From the NCBI RefSeq assembly GCF_021155775.2, contig NC_060235.2, positions 27,692,607-27,756,606 of the forward strand: a stretch of DNA of 64,000 bases. The letters run 5' to 3'. A program made the position numbers and the translations under genes. Within the stretch, counting starts at the first letter, position 1. Each line of letters opens with the position of its first letter. The DNA comes from Neodiprion pinetum (taxonomy: Eukaryota; Arthropoda; Insecta; Hymenoptera; Diprionidae). Positions 34,798 through 45,370 of this stretch are shown one piece after another. The notes beneath the pieces are model-generated. The model was not told the DNA's origin. It worked only from the letters and a program-made list of their open reading frames with translations, and did not search any database.

Positions 34798-34920
34798 AAA
34801 AAGCTGGAATAAATTCGTTCTGGCATTATTCCGACGTAATTTTGCGAGACAAATCATTTAAGCGCAGTCCCGATACGCTGCGAGCAGCAGATCAGAAATT
34901 ACAGCCAAAAAACCAGAACC
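34798..34920 (+). repeat. R-family repeat core, copy 1
   Basis: Contains TTTTGCGAGACAAATCATTT, GCGCAGTCCCGATACGCTGC and a CAGCCAAAAAACCAGAACC end. It recurs in the same orientation at 43090-43210 and 43430-43550, and inverted at 44318-44415, 44630-44725 and 45262-45358. No coding capacity. Confidence 0.75.
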
Positions 34921-35585
34921 TGTGATTATATGAATCCTTACGTAATGTTTTTGATGTGTTCTTATACTGAAAATATTTATTGCTATTCCAGGTACAACCC
35001 GAGGTGGTTATCGGTGTTTGTTCGAGGTGGTTGGCGATTGTTGGAGGTGGTCGGAGGTGGACGAGGAGGAGGACGAACTGAACTGAGTCTCAAAGCCCTG
35101 TTGACATAAAAGCAGCTATTCGATAGAAATTATAGTTTATAGTTTACACAGCCCATTGCATGATATTTCATTATAAGTACATATGTTTCAATGTATTTAG
35201 GAATAGTTTATCAAATATACAGAGGTCATGTGCAAACAATGAATGAATTGACATTAGAGCTTTAACAATAAATTTAAGCTTTGTTACTTCTTTTATTTTA
35301 TTATGTATAATCAAAAACATTTCCGACTAATCGTGCTGTGGAAGCATGGGGATTAAACCAAATGTAGCAAAAGATTAGAAACAGTGTATGTAGAGTACGG
35401 GTATTTTTCTAATAATGCAAATAGAATAGAATACCACGCCTTGCGAATTAGCTTTCCAGTCAGAGATGAATGATGAATTTTAAGGACTGCAATATCGTTG
35501 TTGAATACTCTACGCCTCATGGGAAACGAAAATCTGTAACGATAAAATTGATGCACCGAATCATCGTCGACTTTAACTTTTGAAA

Positions 35586-35720
35586 TGTCCTACCATTTTC
35601 GAACACCTCCTACCTCCCCCTGCCACCTCCGACCATCAATGGCCACTTTCGACCACCCCCTATCACCTTCTGCCAGCGCCGACCACCTCCTACCATTTCC
35701 GAACACCTCCGACCATCCTA
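35586..35720 (-). repeat. CCGACCACCTCC-type minisatellite, left arm
   Basis: Imperfect 12-15 bp units rich in CCACCTCC and CCGACCA. The mirror copy on the other strand is at about 42280-42405. Confidence 0.75.
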
Positions 35721-36670
35721 TTTAGCTATATTACCAGATTAGCTATGATATGAAAAGAGAAGAATTATTCATTTCGAAATGGGATTCTATTCGACGCGCG
35801 CTCGATGTATTCCATAACATTAGTATTCATAATTATTCCAACAACTTTTCATTTGCTCTCTCGATCTTGAATTTTCATAGGCATAGAATCGAAACGTTGT
35901 TTTAGCTGGTCGCAAGTGAAGTATCAGCGTTGGGTGGAGGAGCAGAATTGTTTTTCGAAAAGTATTCGGATGGAAAAAAATTCAGAGTAACTGTAATACA
36001 TCACGGATGCGCTAATTTTGAACGAGATGAAATGGATGCTTCGTATATGAGACGGTATTTAACGCTGCGTAGTGGTTTAAAGACCTAGAAAGGTGATAGG
36101 GAGAGAAAGAACGACGCTTCTTAACACTTCGAGTGTATTTTGACACACATTTGAAAGATACGAGCGAAATTTTTCATCATCCAACTGTCGCAGAACGGCA
36201 GCGTTATTAGCCGACCCGTTCACTGAAGAATATATCTTCAGTCAACGGCTGACCATCGAAGGGCCTGGCCGCTTGAGTCTGGAATCGGCAGGAGAGATAA
36301 AGTGCGTATTTCTTGTATAAAATGTGAAAGCTAAAATCATTATACATCATATCATATCATCATACCTCATACATCATACATCATACATCGTACATCATAC
36401 ATCATCATACAGAGTATCAAAGTTCGAAACCATAGTTTGGATGTCGGACGTTCAGAAAGTGACGTCACCAATTCAAAATCAGCTAGCCGAATTCCTCAGT
36501 CTGGAAACAACCGCGCAGTAGAGCGGACGGATGAGCGTCGCGCTCCGCAAATTTCGAGTACCGGGTTCTCAACCTCCCGGATCCCGCGCTTCAGGTTCGC
36601 TACGTATTTCGAGTCCCGGGTTCTCAACCTCCCGGATCTCGCGCTTCGGGTCCGCTACGCGGTGAAACTC

Positions 36671-37130
36671 GACTTCCAGGATAAGCGCTCCGTGGTTCCT
36701 GGTTCATGTTTACAATAAATTATTTCAATTCGTTTTTCGCGCAACCCCAAATTCGGTAGCTGTCGGTCCGCTAATAAAATTTCTCGACTTCCAGGATAAG
36801 CGCTCCGTGGTTCCTGGTTCATGTTTACAATAAATTATTTCAATTCGTTTTTCGCGCAACCCCAAATTCGGTAGCTGTCGGTCCGCTAATAAAATTTCTC
36901 GACTTCCAGGATAAGCGCTCCGTGGTTCCTGGTTCATGTTTACAATAAATTATTTCAATTCGTTTTTCGCGCAACCCCAAATTCGGTAGCTGTCGGTCCG
37001 CTAATAAAATTTCTCGACTTCCAGGATAAGCGCTCCGTGGTTCCTGGTTTATGTTTACAATAAATTATTTCAATTCGTTTTACGCGCAACCCCAAATTCG
37101 GTAGCTGTCAGTCCGCTAATAAAATTCCTA
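36671..37130 (+). repeat. 115-bp tandem repeat, 4 units (left arm)
   Basis: Units begin GACTTCCAGGATAAGCGCTC at 36671, 36786, 36901 and 37016, exact 115-base spacing. The unit nearest the palindrome tip carries private variants (TTTATG for TTCATG, TTACGC for TTCGC) that are also found in the tip-proximal unit of the right arm. Confidence 0.95.
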
Positions 37131-37364
37131 TAACTTTGCAATCTTCTCATAATCTTTTTGGTAAAATACGTCGATAAAAAAATTATATCAAACCCTACAC
37201 ATTATTTTTGATTTGTTCTCACGCTGAAAATATTTATTAATATTCGAGGTATAACTCGAGGTGGTAGGCGGTTTTCGTTGGAGGTAGTTAGGGGTGGTTG
37301 CGGGTAATCTCGGTGATTCAGGAGGAGAAGGACGAGGATTTGTGCTCGGTGAGTAAAACACTTT

Positions 37365-38165
37365 TATAATATTTCATGGCAATTGTAATTATATTTTATC
37401 TGAAATATTTCAAACTTGTCATGTTTACATTAAATTATTTCAATTCATTTTTCGCGCAAGCACAAATTCAGTAGCTATGAATAAGCTTATACAATTTATT
37501 ATATTATTAATTAATTAATTGATATTCCTATAATATTTAATGGCAATTGTAATTATATTTCATCTGAAATATTACAAACTTGTCACGTTTACAATAAATT
37601 ATTTCAATTCATTTTTCGTGCAAGCACATATTTAGTAGCTATGAATAATCTTGTACAATTTATTATATTATTAATTAATTAATTAATATTCTTATAATAT
37701 TTGATGGCAATTGTAATTATATTTCATCTGATATATTACAAACTTGTCACCTTTACAATAAATTATTTCAATTCATTTTTCGTGCAAGCACATATTCAGT
37801 AGCTATGAATAAGCTTATACAATTTATTATATTATTAATTAATTATTTGATCAATTACTCAATTATATTAATCCTTACACAATATTTTCGATGTGTTCTT
37901 ATACTGAAAATATTTATTACTATTCAAGGTATAACCTGAGGTGGTTGAAGGTGGTCGGAGGTGGACGAGGAGGAGGACGAGGAGGACGAGGATTTGTGCT
38001 GGGTGAGTAAAACACTTTTATAATATTTGATGGCAATTGTAATTACATTTCATCTGAAATATTACAAACTTGTCACGTTTACAATAAATTATTTCAATTC
38101 ATTTTTCGTGCAAGCACATATTCAGTAGCTATGAATAATCTTGTACAATTTATTATATTATTAAT
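37365..38165 (+). repeat. About 160-bp repeat, 4 units, related to the 115-bp unit (left arm)
   Basis: Copies of ATGGCAATTGTAATTATATT, then TTTACAATAAATTATTTCAATT and AGTAGCTATGAATAA, recur from about 37376, 37540, 37703 and 38031. The central block is shared with the 115-bp unit (TTTACAATAAATTATTTC), so both come from one ancestor. Mirror copies lie at about 39020-39825. Confidence 0.85.
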
Positions 38166-38239
38166 TAATTGATTAATTACATTAATCCTTACACAATATT
38201 TTTGATGTGTTCCTATACTAAAAATATTCATTACTATTC

Positions 38240-38960
38240 CAGGTATTACCCGAGGTGGTCGGAGGTGGACGAGGAGGAGGACCAGGTGGACGAGGAGGAG
38301 GACGAGGTGGACGAGGAGGAGGCGGGGTGGGTCGTGGGAGAGGACCTCTCCTCTCCTCAGAGGAGGGGAGGGGGAGGGGCCGGGGAGGGGGAGAGGTGGG
38401 AGGGGAGGGGGAAGGGAAGGGAAGGGCAGGGAAGGGGGTGGGGAGGGGGAGGGGGAGGGGGAGGGAGGGCGGGAGGGAGGGAGGGAGGGAGGGCGGGAGG
38501 GCGGGAGGGCGGGAGGGAGGGAGGAAGGGAGGGAGGGAGGGTGGGAGGGCGGGAGGGCGGGCGGGCGGGAGGGAGGGAGGTAGTGGACGACGGATGTCAG
38601 TGCAAGTCCCCCACACGCCCGCCCGCCCGCCCTCCCACCCTCCCACCCTCCCTCCCTCCCTTCCTCCCTCCCTCCCGCCCTCCCGCCCTCCCGCCCTCCC
38701 TCCCTCCCTCCCTCCCGCCCTCCCTCCCCCTCCCCCTCCCCCTCCCCACCCCCTTCCCTGCCCTTCCCTTCCCTTCCCCCTCCCCTCCCACCTCTCCCCC
38801 TCCCCGGCCCCTCCCCCTCCCCTCCTCTGAGGAGAGGAGAGGTCCTCTCCCACGACCCACCCCGCCTCCTCCTCGTCCACCTCGTCCTCCTCCTCGTCCA
38901 CCTGGTCCTCCTCCTCGTCCACCTCCGACCACCTCGGGTAATACCTGGAATAGTAATGAA
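38240..38960. repeat. Palindrome tip: G-rich tract facing its C-rich complement
   Basis: From 38352 to 38580 the plus strand is almost pure G/A with many GGG runs (GGGAGGG, GGGCGGG); from about 38608 to 38822 it is the C/T complement. A spacer of about 30 bases with mixed sequence (TAGTGGACGACGGATG) separates them. GGACGAGGAGGA triplet repeats flank both sides. Long Gly/Arg- and Pro-rich ORFs on both strands are by-products of this composition. Strong G-quadruplex potential on the left strand. Confidence 0.9.
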
Positions 38961-40056
38961 TATTTTTAGTATAGGAACACATCAAAAATATTGTGTAAGG
39001 ATTAATGTAATTAATCAATTAATTAATAATATAATAAATTGTACAAGATTATTCATAGCTACTGAATATGTGCTTGCACGAAAAATGAATTGAAATAATT
39101 TATTGTAAACGTGACAAGTTTGTAATATTTCAGATGAAATGTAATTACAATGGCCATCAAATATTATAAAAGTGTTTTACTCACCCAGCACAAATCCTCG
39201 TCCTCCTCGTCCTCCTCCTCGTCCACCTCCGACCACCTTCAACCACCTCAGGTTATACCTTGAATAGTAATAAATATTTTCAGTATAAGAACACATCGAA
39301 AATATTGTGTAAGGATTAATATAATTGAGTAATTGATCAAATAATTAATTAATAATATAATAAATTGTATAAGCTTATTCATAGCTACTGAATATGTGCT
39401 TGCACGAAAAATGAATTGAAATAATTTATTGTAAAGGTGACAAGTTTGTAATATATCAGATGAAATATAATTACAATTGCCATCAAATATTATAAGAATA
39501 TTAATTAATTAATTAATAATATAATAAATTGTACAAGATTATTCATAGCTACTAAATATGTGCTTGCACGAAAAATGAATTGAAATAATTTATTGTAAAC
39601 GTGACAAGTTTGTAATATTTCAGATGAAATATAATTACAATTGCCATTAAATATTATAGGAATATCAATTAATTAATTAATAATATAATAAATTGTATAA
39701 GCTTATTCATAGCTACTGAATTTGTGCTTGCGCGAAAAATGAATTGAAATAATTTAATGTAAACATGACAAGTTTGAAATATTTCAGATAAAATATAATC
39801 ACAATTGCCATGAAATATTATAAAAGTGTTTTACTCACCGAGCACAAATCCTCGTCCTTCTCCTCCTGAATCACCGAGATTACCCGCAACCACCCCTAAC
39901 TACCTCCAACGAAAACCGCCTACCACCTCGAGTTATACCTCGAATATTAATAAATATTTTCAGCGTGAGAACAAATCAAAAATAATGTGTAGGGTTTGAT
40001 ATAATTTTTTTATCGACGTATTTTACCAAAAAGATTATGAGAAGATTGCAAAGTTA

Positions 40057-41321
40057 TAGGAATTTTATTAGCGGACTGACAGCTACCGAATTTGGGGTTG
40101 CGCGTAAAACGAATTGAAATAATTTATTGTAAACATAAACCAGGAACCACGGAGCGCTTATCCTGGAAGTCGAGAAATTTTATTAGCGGACCGACAGCTA
40201 CCGAATTTGGGGTTGCGCGAAAAACGAATTGAAATAATTTATTGTAAACATGAACCAGGAACCACGGAGCGCTTATCCTGGAAGTCGAGAAATTTTATTA
40301 GCGGACCGACAGCTACCGAATTTGGGGTTGCGCGAAAAACGAATTGAAATAATTTATTGTAAACATGAACCAGGAACCACGGAGCGCTTATCCTGGAAGT
40401 CGAGAAATTTTATTAGCGGACCGACAGCTACCGAATTTGGGGTTGCGCGAAAAACGAATTGAAATAATTTATTGTAAACATGAACCAGGAACCACGGAGC
40501 GCTTATCCTGGAAGTCGAGAAATTTTATTAGCGGACCGACAGCTACCGAATTTGGGGTTGCGCGAAAAACGAATTGAAATAATTTATTGTAAACATGAAC
40601 CAGGAACCACGGAGCGCTTATCCTGGAAGTCGAGAAATTTTATTAGCGGACCGACAGCTACCGAATTTGGGGTTGCGCGAAAAACGAATTGAAATAATTT
40701 ATTGTAAACATGAACCAGGAACCACGGAGCGCTTATCCTGGAAGTCGAGAAATTTTATTAGCGGACCGACAGCTACCGAATTTGGGGTTGCGCGAAAAAC
40801 GAATTGAAATAATTTATTGTAAACATGAACCAGGAACCACGGAGCGCTTATCCTGGAAGTCGAGAAATTTTATTAGCGGACCGACAGCTACCGAATTTGG
40901 GGTTGCGCGAAAAACGAATTGAAATAATTTATTGTAAACATGAACCAGGAACCACGGAGCGCTTATCCTGGAAGTCGAGAAATTTTATTAGCGGACCGAC
41001 AGCTACCGAATTTGGGGTTGCGCGAAAAACGAATTGAAATAATTTATTGTAAACATGAACCAGGAACCACGGAGCGCTTATCCTGGAAGTCGAGAAATTT
41101 TATTAGCGGACCGACAGCTACCGAATTTGGGGTTGCGCGAAAAACGAATTGAAATAATTTATTGTAAACATGAACCAGGAACCACGGAGCGCTTATCCTG
41201 GAAGTCGAGAAATTTTATTAGCGGACCGACAGCTACCGAATTTGGGGTTGCGCGAAAAACGAATTGAAATAATTTATTGTAAACATGAACCAGGAACCAC
41301 GGAGCGCTTATCCTGGAAGTC
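40057..41321 (-). repeat. 115-bp tandem repeat, 11 units (right arm)
   Basis: Unit ends at 40171, 40286, 40401 and so on to 41321, eleven units. Units after the first are virtually identical, which gives eight identical 70-codon ORFs. Compared with the left arm there are seven extra units, so amplification followed the inverted duplication. Confidence 0.95.
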
Positions 41322-43082
41322 GAGTTTCACCGCGTAGCGGACCCGAAGCGCGAGATCCGGGAGGTTGAGAACCCGGGACTCGAAATACGTAGCGAACCTG
41401 AAGCGCGGGATCCGGGAGGTTGAGAACCCGGTACTCGAAATTTGCGGAGCGCGACGCTCATCCGTCCGCTCTACTGCGCGGTTGTTTCCAGACTGAGGAA
41501 TTCGGCTAGCTGATTTTGAATTGGTGACGTCACTTTCTGAACGTCCGACATCCAAACTATGGTTTCGAACTTTGATACTCTGTATGATGATGTATGATGT
41601 ACGATGTATGATGTATGATGTATGAGGTATGATGATATGATATGATGTATAATGATTTTAGCTTTCACATTTTATACAAGAAATACGCACTTTATCTCTC
41701 CTGCCGATTCCAGACTCAAGCGGCCAGGCCCTTCGATGGTCAGCCGTTGACTGAAGATATATTCTTCAGTGAACGGGTCGGCTAATAACGCTGCCGTTCT
41801 GCGACAGTTGGATGATGAAAAATTTCGCTCGTATCTTTCAAATGTGTGTCAAAATACACTCGAAGTGTTAAGAAGCGTCGTTCTTTCTCTCCCTATCACC
41901 TTTCTAGGTCTTTAAACCACTACGCAGCGTTAAATACCGTCTCATATACGAAGCATCCATTTCATCTCGTTCAAAATTAGCGCATCCGTGATGTATTACA
42001 GTTACTCTGAATTTTTTTCCATCCGAATACTTTTCGAAAAACAATTCTGCTCCTCCACCCAACGCTGATACTTCACTTGCGACCAGCTAAAACAACGTTT
42101 CGATTCTATGCCTATGAAAATTCAAGATCGAGAGAGCAAATGAAAAGTTGTTGGAATAATTATGAATACTAATGTTATGGAATACATCGAGCGCGCGTCG
42201 AATAGAATCCCATTTCGAAATGAATAATTCTTCTCTTTTCATATCATAGCTAATCTGGTAATATAGCTAAATAGGATGGTCGGAGGTGTTCGGAAATGGT
42301 AGGAGGTGGTCGGCGCTGGCAGAAGGTGATAGGGGGTGGTCGAAAGTGGCCATTGATGGTCGGAGGTGGCAGGGGGAGGTAGGAGGTGTTCGAAAATGGT
42401 AGGACATTTCAAAAGTTAAAGTCGACGATGATTCGGTGCATCAATTTTATCGTTACAGATTTTCGTTTCCCATGAGGCGTAGAGTATTCAACAACGATAA
42501 TGCAGTCCTTAAAATTCATCATTCATCTCTGACTGGAAAGCTAATTCGCAAGGCGTGGTATTCTATTCTATTTGCATTATTAGAAAAATACCCGTACTCT
42601 ACATACACTGTTTCTAATCTTTTGCTACATTTGGTTTAATCCCCATGCTTCCACAGCACGATTAGTCGGAAATGTTTTTGATCATCCATAATAAAATAAA
42701 AGAAGTAACAAAGCCTAAATTTATTGTTAAAGCTCTAATAAATACATCAAACTGCGGTCGAATTCATTTATAATTTGCACATGATCTCTGTATATTTGAT
42801 AAATTATTCCTAAATACATTGAAACATATGTATTTATAATGAAATATCATGCAATGGGCTGTGTAAACTATAAACTATAATTTCTATCGAATAGCTGCTT
42901 TCATGTCAACAGGGCTTTGAGACTCAGTTCAGTTCATCCTCCTCCTCGTCCACCTCCGACCACCTCCAACAATCGCCAACCACCTCGAACAACCACCGAT
43001 AACCACCTCGGGTTGTACCTGGAATAGCAATAAATATTTTCAGTATCAGAACATATCAAAAATATTACGTGAGGATTAATAT

Positions 43083-43870
43083 TCAAAAAGTGCTGGAATA
43101 AATTTTTTCTGGCACTATTCGGACGCAATTTTGCGAGACGAATCGATTTAGCGCAGTCCCGATAGGCTGCGAGCAGCGGATAAAAAGTTACAGCCGAAAA
43201 ACCAGAACCTCAGATTTCGACATTTTTCAGCAGGTGCATTTTCCTTCGTAACTTCTTTCCTGTTGATCCCACGCTCCTTTCGCTGCGTTTTCTGAGTTCC
43301 TGGGGGTCCAATTAGTCAGGAAACGGTCGTTTAGATCGAATCTGAGACTAAAAATTTTCGGTTTCAAAAATGAAGAAAAAGCAAGGCTAACCCCTTTGCA
43401 TTTTTGACGAAAATTTTCGCGATTTTCAAAAGTGCTGGAATAAATTAATTGTGGCACTATTCCGACGTAATTTTGCGAGAGAAATCGATTGGGCGCAGTC
43501 CCAATCCGCTGCGATCAACGCATCAAAAGTTAGAGCCGAAAAACGAAAACCTGTGTTTTCGACATTTTTCAGCAGGTGCTTTTTTCTTCGTAACTTCTTT
43601 TCTGTTGATCCCACGCTCTTTTCGCTGCGTTTTCTGAGTTACTGAGGGTTCAATTAGTCAGGAGAGGGTCATACAAATCGAATCGGAGACTAAAAGTTTT
43701 TCACTCAAAAAAAAAGCAAGGCTATCAACGCATCAAAACCGAAAAAGGTGCTTTTTCGCTCGCCATTTCTCTCCTGTAGGATCTACGCACTTTTCGCTGC
43801 GTTTTCTGAGTTCCTGAGGGTTTAATTAGTCAGGAGAGGGTCATACAAATCGAATCCGAGACCAAACGCA
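43083..43870 (+). repeat. R-family tandem array, about 340-bp period
   Basis: Two full units and one truncated unit. Each has GTGCTGGAATAAATT, TTTTGCGAGA, GCGCAGTCCC and CGACATTTTTCAGCAGGTGC, then GTTGATCCCACGCTC, TTTTCGCTGCGTTTTCTGAG and CAATTAGTCAGGA followed by TCGAATC. The third unit starts at the CAGGTGC block. The array abuts the outer end of the right palindrome arm, and copy 1 of the family abuts the left arm. Confidence 0.8.
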
Positions 43871-44115
43871 GAAACTACGGAGCCCTTGTTTCTGAATTCG
43901 AGTTTCACCACCTAGCGTATCCGGAGCGCAGGATCCAGGAATTAGAGAACCCGGTACTCGAAATCTGCGGAGCATGATTTTCATACGTCCGCTCTATCGC
44001 GCAGTTGTTTCTAGACTGAGGAATTCGGCTACCTGATTTTGTTCGTTACTATTACTATAGATCGATGACGTCAAGAGAAAAAAAATTTTGGTTGATGTCA
44101 CTTTCTGAACATCAT
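43871..44115 (-). repeat. Decayed inverted copy of the CRE-containing repeat
   Basis: Reverse complement of the 33860-34100 block: TCGAGTTTCACCACCTAGCG, GGAACCCGGTACTCGAAAT-like text, GACTGAGGAATTCGGCTA, TGACGTCA (44066-44073) and TCACTTTCTGAAC. Divergence is clearly higher than between the palindrome arms. Confidence 0.7.
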
Positions 44116-44299
44116 GAATCGTTACCATAGCGTTACTAACTTGAATATGATTTTATTATCGCATTCTCGATAACCATTCTTCTTCTCCCAGCATAAAACT
44201 TTTCATCTCGTAATCTATTCAAATGACGCTTCCTAGACTAATCGAATCCTCAGGATTACTAAACAGGCATTTGGATCATCCTAGGACTAACAGCTGCAA

Positions 44300-45370
44300 G
44301 AATACGAAGCTAATACAGAGAAATTTTTGTTTTTCGTCCGTAACTTTTGATCCGTTGTTCGCAGCGAATCGAGACTCAGCGCAACGAATTTTCATCGCAA
44401 AATTACTTCGATAAAATGCATAAATAATTCAATCTCATCATTACTCTTAATCGGCAAATTTGCTGCTGAAAAATCTGAACGGGTAATCTGAAATCTGAAC
44501 GGCCTTCCTCTTTTTTGCGAATCCTGAGTCCTGAATCGTTTGGGATAAAACTTTCTAGACTGATCAAACTCCAAGTAAACCAGAAAAGGCCTTCAAACCC
44601 TCGGAGAAGCAAGAGCTGCCGAGGGATATTTTCTCGTTTTTGGGTTGTAACTTATGACGCGTTGCATGCGGCAGTTCCAAACTATGAGCGATGAATTCCT
44701 TTCGCGAAATTATGTCGATAGAGAATATCAATAATAAATTTTATAATTATTCAAAATCGGCAGACTCGAACTTTTACGTCTTGACACTAATCCGAATGAT
44801 GCTTTCTGGACTAATGAGGCCCCAAGGAAATCAGTAAAGATACGGAAAATCTGGAATTAAAAGCGGCTGAAGAAAGAAAAGCAACGCTCACTAAGTACAG
44901 AAATACCCATGTCATACAGCATTCTTCATATTCTAATTTACGTGATGTTTATTGCACTCTTGCTTCTTAACGTAATAGTCGGATTTCTTGTTTAATAAGC
45001 AATCATTTTTTTGCATTTCTTTGTGACCTGACTTGTATATTATTTTACTACTTGTAACAATACCATACACTGACATACAAACAATTGTACTGAAATTGAG
45101 ACTTATTAAATAAAATAAAACTAGAAAATTGTAGCTCTGAGTTTGACATTTTTTTTCCCCTCACCTCTTCGAGAACCTGGTGTAAATAGCATTTTTACCG
45201 TCCGTACAACTTTTCAGCTACTTTTCGAAGCGGTAAATAAGAGGTCAGAAAATACGAGGAAAAACTCGGGTTTTTCATCTGTAACTTTTGACCCGCTGCT
45301 CGCAGTTATTCCAAACTCTGCGCAATCGATTCCTCGCGCGAAAGTACATCGATATACCGTATCAAGAAAT
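44300..45370 (-). repeat. Inverted, diverged R-family copies
   Basis: Three stretches (about 44318-44415, 44630-44725 and 45262-45358) read TTTTTCRTCYGTAACTTTTGA, CCGCTGCTCGCAG and GCGCAAYSGATTC, which is the reverse complement of the R core. Between them lies related AT-rich sequence. No gene. Confidence 0.65.

Larger units (their letters stand above)
34931..43080. repeat. 8.15-kb inverted repeat (palindrome)
   Basis: Left arm 34931 to about 38585 and right arm about 38608-43080 are reverse complements over essentially their whole length. Inner positions pair with coordinate sum 77187 and outer positions with 77992. The 805-bp shift is exactly seven 115-bp units, present only on the right. 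Scattered single-base differences (for example GGCAATT versus GGCCATT near 38041/39151) and a ~20-bp indel near 35245/42745 separate the arms, and differences are denser toward the outer ends. The outermost paired words are TGAATCCTTACGTAATG and its right-arm partner. No transposase, terminal repeat or target duplication was found. It could be a real inverted duplication, a foldback-type element, or partly an assembly artefact. Confidence 0.9.

Noticed and set aside
35353..35556. 67-codon ORF conserved in both palindrome arms
   Set aside because: Its conservation follows from arm identity; short, no features, and no second independent copy.
38169..39018. 266-codon Gly/Arg- and Pro-rich ORFs on both strands
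   Set aside because: They mirror each other across the palindrome tip and arise from the G/C-rich simple sequence; no protein features beyond composition.
40250..41267. Eight identical 70-codon ORFs
   Set aside because: They are one frame of the 115-bp tandem repeat, each crossing unit borders; identity reflects the repeat.
33690..45370. Possible retrotransposon or integrated virus
   Set aside because: No reverse transcriptase, integrase, transposase, capsid-like frame or long terminal repeats could be found in any frame.
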